DNA of 7,837 nt from an archaeon UBA168 (GTDB lineage Archaea; Thermoproteota; Thermoprotei_A; Marsarchaeales; UBA168), in contig DAYW01000018.1 of the NCBI GenBank assembly GCA_002507085.1, positions 3,868 to 11,704 of the forward strand, given 5' to 3'. The position numbers and the translations under genes were made by a program. The notes below the pieces were generated by a model that was given only the letters and a program-made list of their open reading frames with translations, did not search any database and was not told where the DNA came from. Positions 1 to 6,076 of this stretch are shown piece by piece; the stretch's first letter is position 1, and each line of letters opens with the position of its first letter.

Positions 1-1281
1 TACCGAATAGTAGAGCATAGCAAGAAGCATGCCGAAACCCAACATCGATACGGCTTTGCCCACCCGAATCACCTTGAAGGCGGCTATCGCCACCACGAGA
101 AGGCTTACCGCGTAGTAAAGCGAGTCAACTGCATATGTGTATTCCATCACAGAAAAGGTCGATTCCAATGCACTTCCTCCCACAAGGACGATTTCAATCG
201 CAAAACCCATGATTAAAATCGCTGCGGAAATGCCGGTGACCAGGTACGCCGCCAGGCTAGGGCTCTGCCTCGAGTTCAGCTTGGAAAGCGACCTGGGAAG
301 CGCTCCCTCTCTCGCCATGCCGTAAAACATCCTCGTAACGGAGTTCAGCGTGGCCAAATAGCAGGAAAACACGCTCAGCAATGACGCTATTATGAAAGCG
401 TAAAGGCCAACGCCGCCAAGGTAGCGTCCCATGAAAAAGTAAATGGGATTTAGCCCGCTTGACGCGCTCGAAACGAAGGAGTTTATCTGTACTTTTGACA
501 AGCCTGCATCTATGACAACCGCATACGTCGAAAGCATGAAGATCAAGCCCATAAAGGCGGTGGCGAAGAGGGTTCCCAAGGGAACGCTTCTCTTGGGATT
601 CTTTGCCTCCTCGGAGAGCTGGGTACTGGTCTCAAATCCCATGAAATACGTAACCGAGAACACGAGCCCGCCGGCTAGAGCGCCCAACTCCCCCGTGGGT
701 GAGAGCTGAAAAGTCGCGCCAGGGGTAAACGGGTATGTCGTTAACCTTGAGGGATTTTCAAGCATGCTAAGCAAAGCAAACCCAAGAAGAATGAGCACTT
801 CAGCCGATGTCGTCACCATCTGTAACCTGACGCTTACCCTTATCCCGAGGAGCGCAGGAATAAGAGGTAGAAGGAGGATAACCGGCAAAAAAGGCAACGG
901 ATTAACCCTTAAACCGATCGCGTAAGCCCCCTGCACCGCGAGATACGAGAAGGCCACCGCAACGGAAGCAGTTGCAAGCAACCCATATAAAATTGAGTAC
1001 GTGTAACCGGTAAAAGCACCAACGCGCGGGCCAAAGACGCGGCTTGCGTACTCGTAAAAACTTGCGGCGTGAGGATAGCGCTTCGCCATTACATAAACCG
1101 AAAAAACTATTGCCAGCATGCCTGCGCTGGTTATCAGCATCGCAAGGGGTGCGGCCGCGCCCGCGCTTCCCAATATGAGCGCCGCACCAGAAGCGACGCT
1201 GTAAGCGGGAGCCTGACCGGCCAGTGAGTTAAAGAAAACTCCTGCCGTCCCTAAAACCCCTCTTCTTAAACCATCGGTCAC
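1..1281 (-). CDS. APC-superfamily amino acid permease, C-terminus cut off by the window edge
   Basis: Translating the minus strand from the GTG at 1281 gives 427 codons with no stop down to base 1, so the gene continues outside the window. The product is a polytopic membrane protein with about ten or eleven hydrophobic segments. APC family marks are clear: GFE at residues 215-217 followed by SEEAKNP (223-229) in and after TM6, and RMFYGMAREGALP (317-329) after TM8. TM1 reads GVFFNSLAGQAPAY, without the usual G-x-G-I-F signature, so it belongs to a different APC branch from the permease at 6473-7798. Known members are cation- or proton-coupled importers or exchangers of amino acids or polyamines; the substrate cannot be read here. 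GTG 1281 is the only usual start after the in-frame TAA at 1303-1305. A TATA-like CATAAGA lies about 25 bases upstream, which suits a leaderless start. Confidence 0.88.
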   Translation of the reverse strand, partial: MTDGLRRGVLGTAGVFFNSLAGQAPAYSVASGAALILGSAGAAAPLAMLITSAGMLAIVFSVYVMAKRYPHAASFYEYASRVFGPRVGAFTGYTYSILYGLLATASVAVAFSYLAVQGAYAIGLRVNPLPFLPVILLLPLIPALLGIRVSVRLQMVTTSAEVLILLGFALLSMLENPSRLTTYPFTPGATFQLSPTGELGALAGGLVFSVTYFMGFETSTQLSEEAKNPKRSVPLGTLFATAFMGLIFMLSTYAVVIDAGLSKVQINSFVSSASSGLNPIYFFMGRYLGGVGLYAFIIASLLSVFSCYLATLNSVTRMFYGMAREGALPRSLSKLNSRQSPSLAAYLVTGISAAILIMGFAIEIVLVGGSALESTFSVMEYTYAVDSLYYAVSLLVVAIAAFKVIRVGKAVSMLGFGMLLAMLYYSV

Positions 1282-1466
1282 AACCTCACTTTCCGATGGC
1301 TCTTATGCGTGTCGTCATGATTATGCTTCAAGCCTTGGTTGGATGCCTGATGCTGAGCGCGGTCCAGGCATGCCCTTAGGAAATGCTGACCCAGAAAATT
1401 TTGCAACTCAACACCAATTCAAGCATCGATTAAGGGGGCCATCGCTAAACGCGGGCTTACGGCTAA
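1282..1466. other. 185-bp intergenic spacer with one inverted repeat
   Basis: This spacer lies between the stop of the AIR-synthase-related gene and the start of the truncated permease, both on the minus strand. It holds a weak TATA-like element for the permease (CATAAGA on the minus strand, about 1303-1309) and a 7-bp inverted repeat (ATGCCTG at 1343-1349, CAGGCAT at 1365-1371). There is no convincing tRNA fold, long U-tract or small ORF with coding character. The longest minus-strand reading frame from an ATG that I noticed here is about 16 codons. Confidence 0.5.
1343..1371 (-). repeat. Inverted repeat, 7-bp arms with 15-base loop
   Basis: The arms ATGCCTG and CAGGCAT are perfect reverse complements separated by 15 bases, in the spacer between two minus-strand genes. 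It could form a hairpin in read-through RNA from the upstream AIR-synthase-related gene, or be a protein-binding site about 60-90 bases upstream of the permease start. No U-run follows it on the minus strand, so it is not a typical terminator. A stem this short can occur by chance. Confidence 0.35.
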
Positions 1467-2426
1467 CTAGCGAACTAAGCGCTCAATCTCATCTTGAGGT
1501 ATCTCAGAGACAAAACCGCTATATCCCCTGCCCTGCAAAAGAAGTCCTTCGCCCTCTTCCACTCTCCCAATTACCCTGGCCCTTCCGCGAAAGGCGTCCA
1601 AGACGCGGCCAGCATCATCAGGTTCGGCAGTCAGCAATAGAGCTCCGCTGGACAGAAGCTTCAATGGGTCAATCCCCAATCTTTGGCATATCACCTGTGT
1701 CTCCTTCCTTATGGCTATTTTCTCCGCGTCAACGTGAAAAAGAGTGCGGGAGGATAAGGCCATCTCCAGAAGGCCCGCTATAACGCCTCCCTCGGTTGGA
1801 TCGTGAGCTGATACTGCCCCTAGCTTTGAAGCGATCAAAGCGTCCTCGGCCACGCTCAAATCATCTACAAAGCGCCTTGCGCTCTCTACGACATCTGCAA
1901 GACCTGAGAGCATGCTGCTGTGATCCAAGGCGATCACCGCAGTTCCCTCTATTCCTGCCTCGTTGACCATGACTATCACCTGCCCTGGCCTTATCCTTTT
2001 CACATCTAGTAGGGATCCCTTGACGATTCCAAAGGTAGATATGCTGACTATGGGAGCGTTGACGGAGGAAGTTACCTCGGTGTGTCCTCCTATTATCGAG
2101 ATGCCAAGCCTTTTTGAGGTCGCGTCTATCTCGGCCGTGATCCGGTCTAGAAGCTCCTCTTCCAGATGTGGCAGCAAGATCGTTACAAGCGACCATTCAG
2201 GCCTCGCACCTTTCACCGCCACGTCGTTAGAGGAGACCTGCACGGCGATCTTTCCAATTTGGCTTTTTGCCTCGGTTATTGGATCGGTGTGCGAGACGAG
2301 ATACATGCTATCCACGGTAACCACTCCGGCATCTTCTCCTACGCCGCTCCCGATTATGACGCTGGGATCCCGACGACCAAGCCTATCAAAGACGTACTTC
2401 TTCTGGAAAGGCAGAGAGATCTTCAC
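1467..2426 (-). CDS. AIR synthase-related protein (PurM/HypE-like)
   Basis: A 319-aa soluble protein of the PurM/HypE/ThiL/SelD ATP-binding superfamily, whose members usually phosphorylate or activate a substrate with ATP and Mg2+. The N-terminal domain has the glycine/acidic segment GVGEDAGVV (28-36), HTDPIT (46-51), SSNDVAVKGARP (65-76, the family's N-D-x-A-x-x-G-A-x-P motif) and GGHTEVT (113-119). The C-terminal domain has the conserved AHDPTEGGV (207-215). HypE proper ends in a Pro-Arg-Ile-Cys tail whose cysteine carries the cyano ligand; this protein ends in ERLVR, and its only cysteine is internal (C247). I therefore call it HypE-like, not HypE. No hydrogenase or other maturation gene is nearby. 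The GTG at 2426 is the first usual start after an in-frame TAA upstream. There is no Shine-Dalgarno, and a TATA-like CTTAAAG lies about 23 bases upstream. The true substrate is unknown. Confidence 0.88.
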   Translation of the reverse strand: MKISLPFQKKYVFDRLGRRDPSVIIGSGVGEDAGVVTVDSMYLVSHTDPITEAKSQIGKIAVQVSSNDVAVKGARPEWSLVTILLPHLEEELLDRITAEIDATSKRLGISIIGGHTEVTSSVNAPIVSISTFGIVKGSLLDVKRIRPGQVIVMVNEAGIEGTAVIALDHSSMLSGLADVVESARRFVDDLSVAEDALIASKLGAVSAHDPTEGGVIAGLLEMALSSRTLFHVDAEKIAIRKETQVICQRLGIDPLKLLSSGALLLTAEPDDAGRVLDAFRGRARVIGRVEEGEGLLLQGRGYSGFVSEIPQDEIERLVR

Positions 2427-2445
2427 AAGACTAAGGCATTGCCCG

Positions 2446-2452
2446 CTTTAAG
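2446..2452 (-). promoter_or_regulatory. Putative TATA box of the AIR-synthase-related gene
   Basis: On the minus strand this reads CTTAAAG, centred about 23 bases before the GTG start at 2426. The same heptamer sits at about the same place before the second permease (7819-7825). The distance is slightly short for a leaderless start, so the assignment is tentative. Confidence 0.35.
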
Positions 2453-2463
2453 GGCAACCGAGG

Positions 2464-2476
2464 GCGCTCTAAGCGC
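2464..2476 (-). repeat. Short GC hairpin, 5-bp arms
   Basis: GCGCT-CTA-AGCGC forms a perfect 5-bp stem with a 3-base loop in the 61-bp gap between the exported-protein gene and the AIR-synthase-related gene. On the minus strand it comes after the T6 run that follows the upstream stop codon. It could slow RNA polymerase or stabilise a 3' end, or lie just upstream of the next promoter. It is short enough to be chance. Confidence 0.3.
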
Positions 2477-2480
2477 ACTT

Positions 2481-2486
2481 AAAAAA
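2481..2486 (-). terminator. U-tract terminator after the exported-protein gene
   Basis: The minus strand has six T's one base after the TGA stop at 2488-2490. Archaeal RNA polymerase often terminates at such U-runs without a preceding hairpin. A GC hairpin (2464-2476) lies just beyond it. This fits with the next gene having its own TATA-like element. Confidence 0.4.
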
Positions 2487-2487
2487 C

Positions 2488-4065
2488 TCACGAGGGTGAT
2501 CCTTGGTAAGTCTGAAGCGCCAACTCAAGCTCGTGTATCGCGTCTGCTATGAGTTGCTGCGCCTGGACCTTGCTAGAAGCTAGCGCGGCGGCGTTGAGGT
2601 CGGCCTTGGCCTGACCTATGTACGGAGTTGCCATGGGATCGTTTTTCAAAAGGCTAGCTGTGGCGTTTTCAACCGCCCAAGCCGCCTGCAGCTGGGGCGT
2701 CTCTGGCTTAGGTCCAGCCCTGATCTGCGCGTTCAGCACTAAAGCCTCTTGAAAGTCCTTCATGGCCGCCCTGATGTATTTGACTGCAAGGGCCAAGTTC
2801 TGGCCTGCTGTGGTGGCTGAGTTAACGGTTGCCGTGCCCGCTGAATTTGCAGGAATCATGGGCCCTCCTGGCTGTATTGTAGGGGAGAGAACGCTCTCAG
2901 CAAGCGTTAGGTTGCCCAGACCCTCTTGATAAGCGCGCTCAGCCGCGTTGGAAATGGTCAAGCCCATTTTCTGCGTTATCTCAAACTGCCTCTCAACCGT
3001 TAGGTTGAGGTGAATGGCTCCCTGAAGCATCTCGATCGCTATGGCTGCGGATTTCCCCTGCGAATTCATCAGGCTGATTTCTGCCCAGATCTCCTTTCTC
3101 TGTAACGTCACGTTCCTGAGGTACTCGCCGATGGCTTCCTCAAAGGTGGCAGAGTTACCGCTGAGCGCGGCTTCGTTAAGCCTATTAACGGTTAAGCTAA
3201 GGTTCGCCTCGAGCTTTTTCACCTGGCGTGTGAGGCCATGATCCGCCAGCGCCGCTAAGTTGAGCGCGGGTAGCATTACCTCGGACCAAGTTCTGGTCCT
3301 GTTGTTGAACCTGTAACATGATATGAACGCGGAATTTGCGCTGGTCGCTGCGGAGTTTATAACGAACAACCTGTCCACCCCAGGCGCCTCTGTGTTAAAG
3401 CCCTCGCTTATCCCGACCGCCGCATTTGACACAAGCGCTGCAAAGCTCCTTGAAGCGTTGATGTCGGCAAGAAGCTTTGTGAAGTTGACAACGCTAAACC
3501 TGTTGAAGTTGACTTCATCCACCCTCTTCCCGTGCATAACCGTTATGACCCCTGCGTTGCTATTGGCCTCTAGTGAGCTAGCGCCGATCTCTTGCAGGCC
3601 CCCAGACGAAACAGACGGAGCAGTTCCTACTTTTAAAGCGAGCAAGCCAACGCTCACGCCCAGAACGTATGCGTCCGCGTAGTACGTGCCGGGGGCCACC
3701 CGAGTTCCCTGGTTGTCCGTGTAATTCCAGACAACCGTCCACCGTGTAATCCCTGGCTGGACCTTGTAAGGTGCTATTACCATGGATGAAGTGCCCATGG
3801 CGTAGACCTTACGGTAACTCGACGACCAAACGAGTTTTCCGTTGTAATAAATGCTAACGGAATAAAGCGGCTGGGACGCGTACACGGTTACCGGGACATC
3901 CCCAGGATTGTCCACGTATACGGTGAAGGTCACTCCGGATGGAGTGGCGGTGTAGGTGGCGCCATAAGTCAGCTGGGCGTTTTGCGAAAAGCCAAGGGCA
4001 AGCGAGTAACTCGAGGTAACGCTCACCAGCAACATGAGGAAAAGCCCCAATATCTTCGTTTCCAT
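2488..4065 (-). CDS. Exported protein with N-terminal BsuPI-like domain and helical C-terminal half
   Basis: From the ATG at 4065 this is 525 aa. It begins with a signal peptide: a Lys near the N-terminus, then a hydrophobic core ILGLFLMLLVSV and a small/polar stretch before LALGF. Residues about 45-140 resemble the BsuPI (intracellular proteinase inhibitor) beta-sandwich: FTVYVDNPGDVPVTVY, IYYNGKLVWSSS, a TRWTVVW strand, and a closing VAPGTYYADAYV. A mixed middle region (about 165-270) follows, then about 250 Ala/Leu-rich, mostly helical residues. I count nine N-x-S/T sequons, so surface N-glycosylation is likely. There is one cysteine, and no C-terminal membrane anchor. I infer a secreted or cell-surface protein, perhaps S-layer associated; protease inhibition is not shown. 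A TTG at 4071 is in frame, but ATG 4065 sits about 27 bases from the TATA element and is the better leaderless start. The gene is divergent from the hydrolase. Confidence 0.8.
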   Translation of the reverse strand: METKILGLFLMLLVSVTSSYSLALGFSQNAQLTYGATYTATPSGVTFTVYVDNPGDVPVTVYASQPLYSVSIYYNGKLVWSSSYRKVYAMGTSSMVIAPYKVQPGITRWTVVWNYTDNQGTRVAPGTYYADAYVLGVSVGLLALKVGTAPSVSSGGLQEIGASSLEANSNAGVITVMHGKRVDEVNFNRFSVVNFTKLLADINASRSFAALVSNAAVGISEGFNTEAPGVDRLFVINSAATSANSAFISCYRFNNRTRTWSEVMLPALNLAALADHGLTRQVKKLEANLSLTVNRLNEAALSGNSATFEEAIGEYLRNVTLQRKEIWAEISLMNSQGKSAAIAIEMLQGAIHLNLTVERQFEITQKMGLTISNAAERAYQEGLGNLTLAESVLSPTIQPGGPMIPANSAGTATVNSATTAGQNLALAVKYIRAAMKDFQEALVLNAQIRAGPKPETPQLQAAWAVENATASLLKNDPMATPYIGQAKADLNAAALASSKVQAQQLIADAIHELELALQTYQGSPS

Positions 4066-4088
4066 TTTCAATTATAATCTTCGCCCAG

Positions 4089-4096
4089 ATTTATTA
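4089..4096 (-). promoter_or_regulatory. Putative TATA box of the exported-protein gene
   Basis: On the minus strand this reads TAATAAAT, centred about 27 bases upstream of ATG 4065 and only about 21 from TTG 4071. Archaeal TATA boxes lie about 25-27 bases before the transcript start, so this supports a leaderless mRNA that begins at ATG 4065. Confidence 0.5.
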
Positions 4097-4121
4097 GGAA
4101 CAAGTGCGAAATGCGTGTTCC
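4097..4121. repeat. Inverted repeat GGAACA-N13-TGTTCC beside a promoter
   Basis: The 6-bp arms at 4097-4102 and 4116-4121 are perfect reverse complements. The left arm directly abuts the TATA-like element of the exported-protein gene on its upstream side, which is where a BRE or an activator site would be. The octamer GGAACAAG that begins this repeat recurs at 4191-4198, nearer the hydrolase. It is a candidate regulator site, based on position and symmetry only. Confidence 0.35.
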
Positions 4122-4134
4122 ATTCCTGAAACGG

Positions 4135-4147
4135 CGCTTCCGGAGCG
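4135..4147. repeat. Short inverted repeat CGCT-N5-AGCG
   Basis: The 4-bp arms CGCT and AGCG flank TCCGG in the middle of the divergent intergenic region, and the inner bases are partly complementary. It could be a small hairpin or a binding site. Weak by itself. Confidence 0.2.
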
Positions 4148-4220
4148 AGATTTTATGCGTGATCCCAAGTAGATCCTCCATGTCCCTTACGGAACAAGCT
4201 TTTTTTAAGCGTTTCAAAAG

Positions 4221-4230
4221 GTTTTTATTT
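4221..4230 (+). promoter_or_regulatory. Putative TATA box of the alpha/beta hydrolase gene
   Basis: GTTTTTATTT is centred about 24-25 bases upstream of the ATG at 4250. There is no Shine-Dalgarno sequence, and the 5' flank is nearly all A/T. This is the expected layout of a leaderless archaeal promoter. Its downstream half is shared with the inverted repeat at 4224-4244. Confidence 0.55.
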
Positions 4231-4244
4231 CATACTGAAATAAA
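4224..4244. promoter_or_regulatory. Candidate operator: 9-bp inverted repeat over the hydrolase core promoter
   Basis: The arms TTTATTTCA (4224-4232) and TGAAATAAA (4236-4244) are perfect reverse complements around a TAC spacer, 21 bp in all. The repeat overlaps the downstream half of the TATA element and ends 5 bases before the ATG, so a bound dimer would block TBP/TFB or polymerase. That is typical of a repressor site. Only two-fold symmetry and position support it; the A/T bias raises the chance of coincidence, but nine matched pairs is long. Confidence 0.5.
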
Positions 4245-4249
4245 TATTT

Positions 4250-4999
4250 ATGACTTGTGAAGAAAATCCCTTTAAAATATCCTCAGGAGATGGATGGATA
4301 GTGGGCATCACGCACAAACCCGCAGAAAGGGCTCCGCTGGTGCTTATGCTTCACGGTTATACCGGATCCCACATAGAGGACCGGAGGCTCTACGTCGACA
4401 TAGCCAGAAGGCTTTGCGCCGCTGGCATAGGCGCGGTCAGGTTTGACTACAGGGGTCACGGCGACAGCTCTGGTGAGTTCGAGGACTTCGACATAGATGA
4501 AGCGATAAGGGACGCGGAAAACGCCTTCGCTTACGCCTCCTCCCTGAGCTTCGCTGACAGGGAAAGGATTGGCATCCTTGGCCTGAGCATGGGAGGGTAC
4601 ATAGCGGTGAAGCTTGCATCCGAGGTCAACGCCAAGTCGGTTGTGCTCATGTCGCCTGGGCTGCGCGTTCCCGCGATAAACTTTGACGTGCCAACGCGCG
4701 ACGGATATATTTACATGGATGCGCTAAGGATAAGGGCCGAAAACGCCAAGAGGGTCGTACAGCACATGAGCGGCGAAGCCTACGAACTCGCCCCGAGACT
4801 AAACCAGCCCTTCTTGATCATCCACGCCAAAGACGACCCCGTCGTGCCCTTCTCATCATCTGAAGGATTCATCGAAAGACTTGGCAGCAAGAACAAGCGC
4901 CTTCTCAGCTTTGAAAAAGGAGGACATGTCCTAAGCGATTACGACGTAAGAAGAAAGGCCTACTCTGAGATTGTCGATTGGTTCTCAAAGACCTTATGA
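4250..4999 (+). CDS. Alpha/beta hydrolase (serine esterase/peptidase-like)
   Basis: A 249-aa alpha/beta-hydrolase-fold enzyme with no signal peptide, so cytoplasmic. The sequence shows the oxyanion-hole strand HGYTGS (35-40), DYRGHGDSSG (66-75), the nucleophile elbow GLSMGG with Ser113, an acid loop HAKDDPVVP with Asp196 as the likely catalytic acid, and GGH with His226. A cap region (about 140-180) lies between the core strands. The pattern is closest to serine aminopeptidase_S33 / acylglycerol-lipase-like esterases. Substrates in that group range from esters to small acyl or peptide compounds, so specificity cannot be stated. It is the only plus-strand gene, diverges from the exported-protein gene, and is preceded by a leaderless-type promoter with a candidate operator. 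Its stop codon abuts that of the oxidoreductase on the other strand. Confidence 0.92.
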   Translation: MTCEENPFKISSGDGWIVGITHKPAERAPLVLMLHGYTGSHIEDRRLYVDIARRLCAAGIGAVRFDYRGHGDSSGEFEDFDIDEAIRDAENAFAYASSLSFADRERIGILGLSMGGYIAVKLASEVNAKSVVLMSPGLRVPAINFDVPTRDGYIYMDALRIRAENAKRVVQHMSGEAYELAPRLNQPFLIIHAKDDPVVPFSSSEGFIERLGSKNKRLLSFEKGGHVLSDYDVRRKAYSEIVDWFSKTL

Positions 5000-6037
5000 A
5001 AGCGCTGCCACCATTTTTTCGGCCAGCTGTACGTCGAGCAGGCCCTCGCGCCCGCTCGAGACCGTGTCCTTGTGCTGCCTTACAGCTTCAAAGAACTCGT
5101 TGACCTCGACCTCGAAGGACCACCTGAAGCCCACGTGCTCGTAAACCTCGGACTTGTCTGGCCTGCGCAACTCAACCCTTGCCGTTGTGTTTCTCAGCAA
5201 CACTATCGGGGCGTCGGTCCTGAGCACCGCTCCGCTCGGGAAACACGCGATGTAGTACTCCGTGAAGTCCCCCTTCCAGGCGGAGGTAAGCTCTAGGTTA
5301 AGCAAAAAAGAGCCATAATCAAGCGTAGATGTAAAGGAGTTGACCGTTAGATCACCTTTCTTCTCATTGCTGCTCAGGGCAGAGGAGACCACGCGTTTCG
5401 GATCTCCAAACAGAAATCTGGCCGTGTCAATTTGATGGGAGAGGCCCAGAATCCACGCAAACAGCGCCTTTTGCTCGTCTGTGAAGTTCAGCTTCGGATA
5501 CCGATACTCCGTCAGAGGCACCTTTTCATTCGAAGTTATATACGGGAACTGAGGGTCGCCCCCAAGCCAGTTCCCGTTCAAGTACACCGATTCTGCCAGC
5601 ACAGGAGCCCCCAGCGCATCCATGAGCTGCTTGGCTAACCTTATCCCGTCATCATAGCGCTTCATGTATCCAACAGATAAAACAAGGCCACGTTTCTGCG
5701 CCTCAGCCACCAGCTCTTCCGCATCGCTCGAGTTAGTGGCCAGCGGCTTTTCGACGAAGACGTGCTTTCCGCTCTCCAGCGCAAACTTGGTTATCTCGTA
5801 GTGCGAGGGGTCGTTGGCTAACACAAAAATAGCATCAAGGGCATCATCGCTGATGAGGTCATGATAATCTCCGTAGAACTTGGGAATGTGCCATGCCTTT
5901 GCAACCGATTCAGCAAGCCCTACCCTGGAGTCGGCCAGCGCAACCAAGGATGCGCCCTCGTTTTTCATGATGGATGGTATGTGGGCGCGCTGCGCTATCA
6001 ATCCCGCTCCAACGATTCCAACCCTGATTTTTTCCAT
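4994..6037 (-). CDS. Gfo/Idh/MocA-family NAD(P)-dependent oxidoreductase
   Basis: A 347-aa two-domain dehydrogenase. The N-terminal Rossmann fold has VGIVGAGLIAQ (6-16), the G-x-G-x-x-A nucleotide-binding loop, then ALADSR (34-39), whose Asp follows the second strand. EKP (96-98) carries the catalytic lysine of the family. In the C-terminal domain GLSHQIDTARFLFG (198-211) holds the conserved histidine (H201) and aspartate (D204). Members oxidise or reduce hydroxyls of sugars, inositols, amino sugars or related compounds; the substrate is not evident, and no sugar transporter or kinase is adjacent. Length is normal for the family. The ATG at 6037 lacks a Shine-Dalgarno but has a TATA-like element about 25 bases upstream. 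The coding region overlaps the convergent hydrolase gene by 6 bases (4994-4999). Confidence 0.92.
   Translation of the reverse strand: MEKIRVGIVGAGLIAQRAHIPSIMKNEGASLVALADSRVGLAESVAKAWHIPKFYGDYHDLISDDALDAIFVLANDPSHYEITKFALESGKHVFVEKPLATNSSDAEELVAEAQKRGLVLSVGYMKRYDDGIRLAKQLMDALGAPVLAESVYLNGNWLGGDPQFPYITSNEKVPLTEYRYPKLNFTDEQKALFAWILGLSHQIDTARFLFGDPKRVVSSALSSNEKKGDLTVNSFTSTLDYGSFLLNLELTSAWKGDFTEYYIACFPSGAVLRTDAPIVLLRNTTARVELRRPDKSEVYEHVGFRWSFEVEVNEFFEAVRQHKDTVSSGREGLLDVQLAEKMVAALS
5014..5019 (+). terminator. T6 run just beyond the hydrolase stop
   Basis: Six T's on the plus strand lie 15 bases after the hydrolase TGA, inside the 3' end of the opposing oxidoreductase gene. It could act as a U-tract terminator for the hydrolase transcript. 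It is also simply part of the oxidoreductase coding sequence (lysine codons), so the call is weak. Confidence 0.25.
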
Positions 6038-6038
6038 A

Positions 6039-6049
6039 TTAACCCTTAA
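6039..6049. repeat. Short palindrome TTAA-CCC-TTAA at the oxidoreductase start
   Basis: The 4-bp arms surround CCC one base before the ATG at 6037, between the TATA element and the start codon. The position suits an operator, but the arms are short and the same 11 bases also occur by chance inside the first permease gene (902-912). Confidence 0.2.
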
Positions 6050-6058
6050 AATGCCTCC

Positions 6059-6066
6059 AAATTAAA
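6059..6066 (-). promoter_or_regulatory. Putative TATA box of the oxidoreductase gene
   Basis: The minus strand reads TTTAATTT, centred about 25 bases upstream of ATG 6037. A GGAGG lies nearer (about 16 bases from the start), but that is too far for a Shine-Dalgarno, so a leaderless transcript is the better reading. This separates the gene from the winged-helix gene upstream despite the 58-bp gap. Confidence 0.45.
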
Positions 6067-6076
6067 GTATTTCCAA

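Noticed and set aside
137..709. Short plus-strand frames under the first permease
   Set aside because: The minus strand is open for 427 codons here and carries strong APC motifs; the plus-strand frames are shadows.
902..912. TTAACCCTTAA, identical to the palindrome before the oxidoreductase start
   Set aside because: It lies inside the coding sequence of the first permease and encodes ordinary residues; an 11-base match in AT-rich DNA is easily chance.
1282..1466. Possible tRNA or small RNA gene in the spacer
   Set aside because: I could find no cloverleaf, T-loop sequence or strong promoter; one 7-bp inverted repeat alone is not enough.
1343..1783. Open frame of 146 codons on the plus strand
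   Set aside because: It overlaps the 3' part of the AIR-synthase-related gene in antisense, and its translation is low-complexity (many Arg/Pro/Ser) with no domain. The minus-strand gene has clear conserved motifs.
1963..2552. Open frames on the plus strand across the AIR-synthase-related gene
   Set aside because: They are antisense to a gene with recognisable PurM/HypE motifs, and their translations show no family pattern.
3323..3682. A 119-codon frame on the plus strand
   Set aside because: It is antisense to the exported-protein gene; its Ala/Leu/Thr-rich translation mirrors the opposite strand's composition.
1467..4065. Two-gene operon of the exported protein and the HypE-like protein
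   Set aside because: They are on the same strand with a 61-bp gap, but a T6 run follows the first stop and a TATA-like element precedes the second gene. Co-transcription is possible but not supported.
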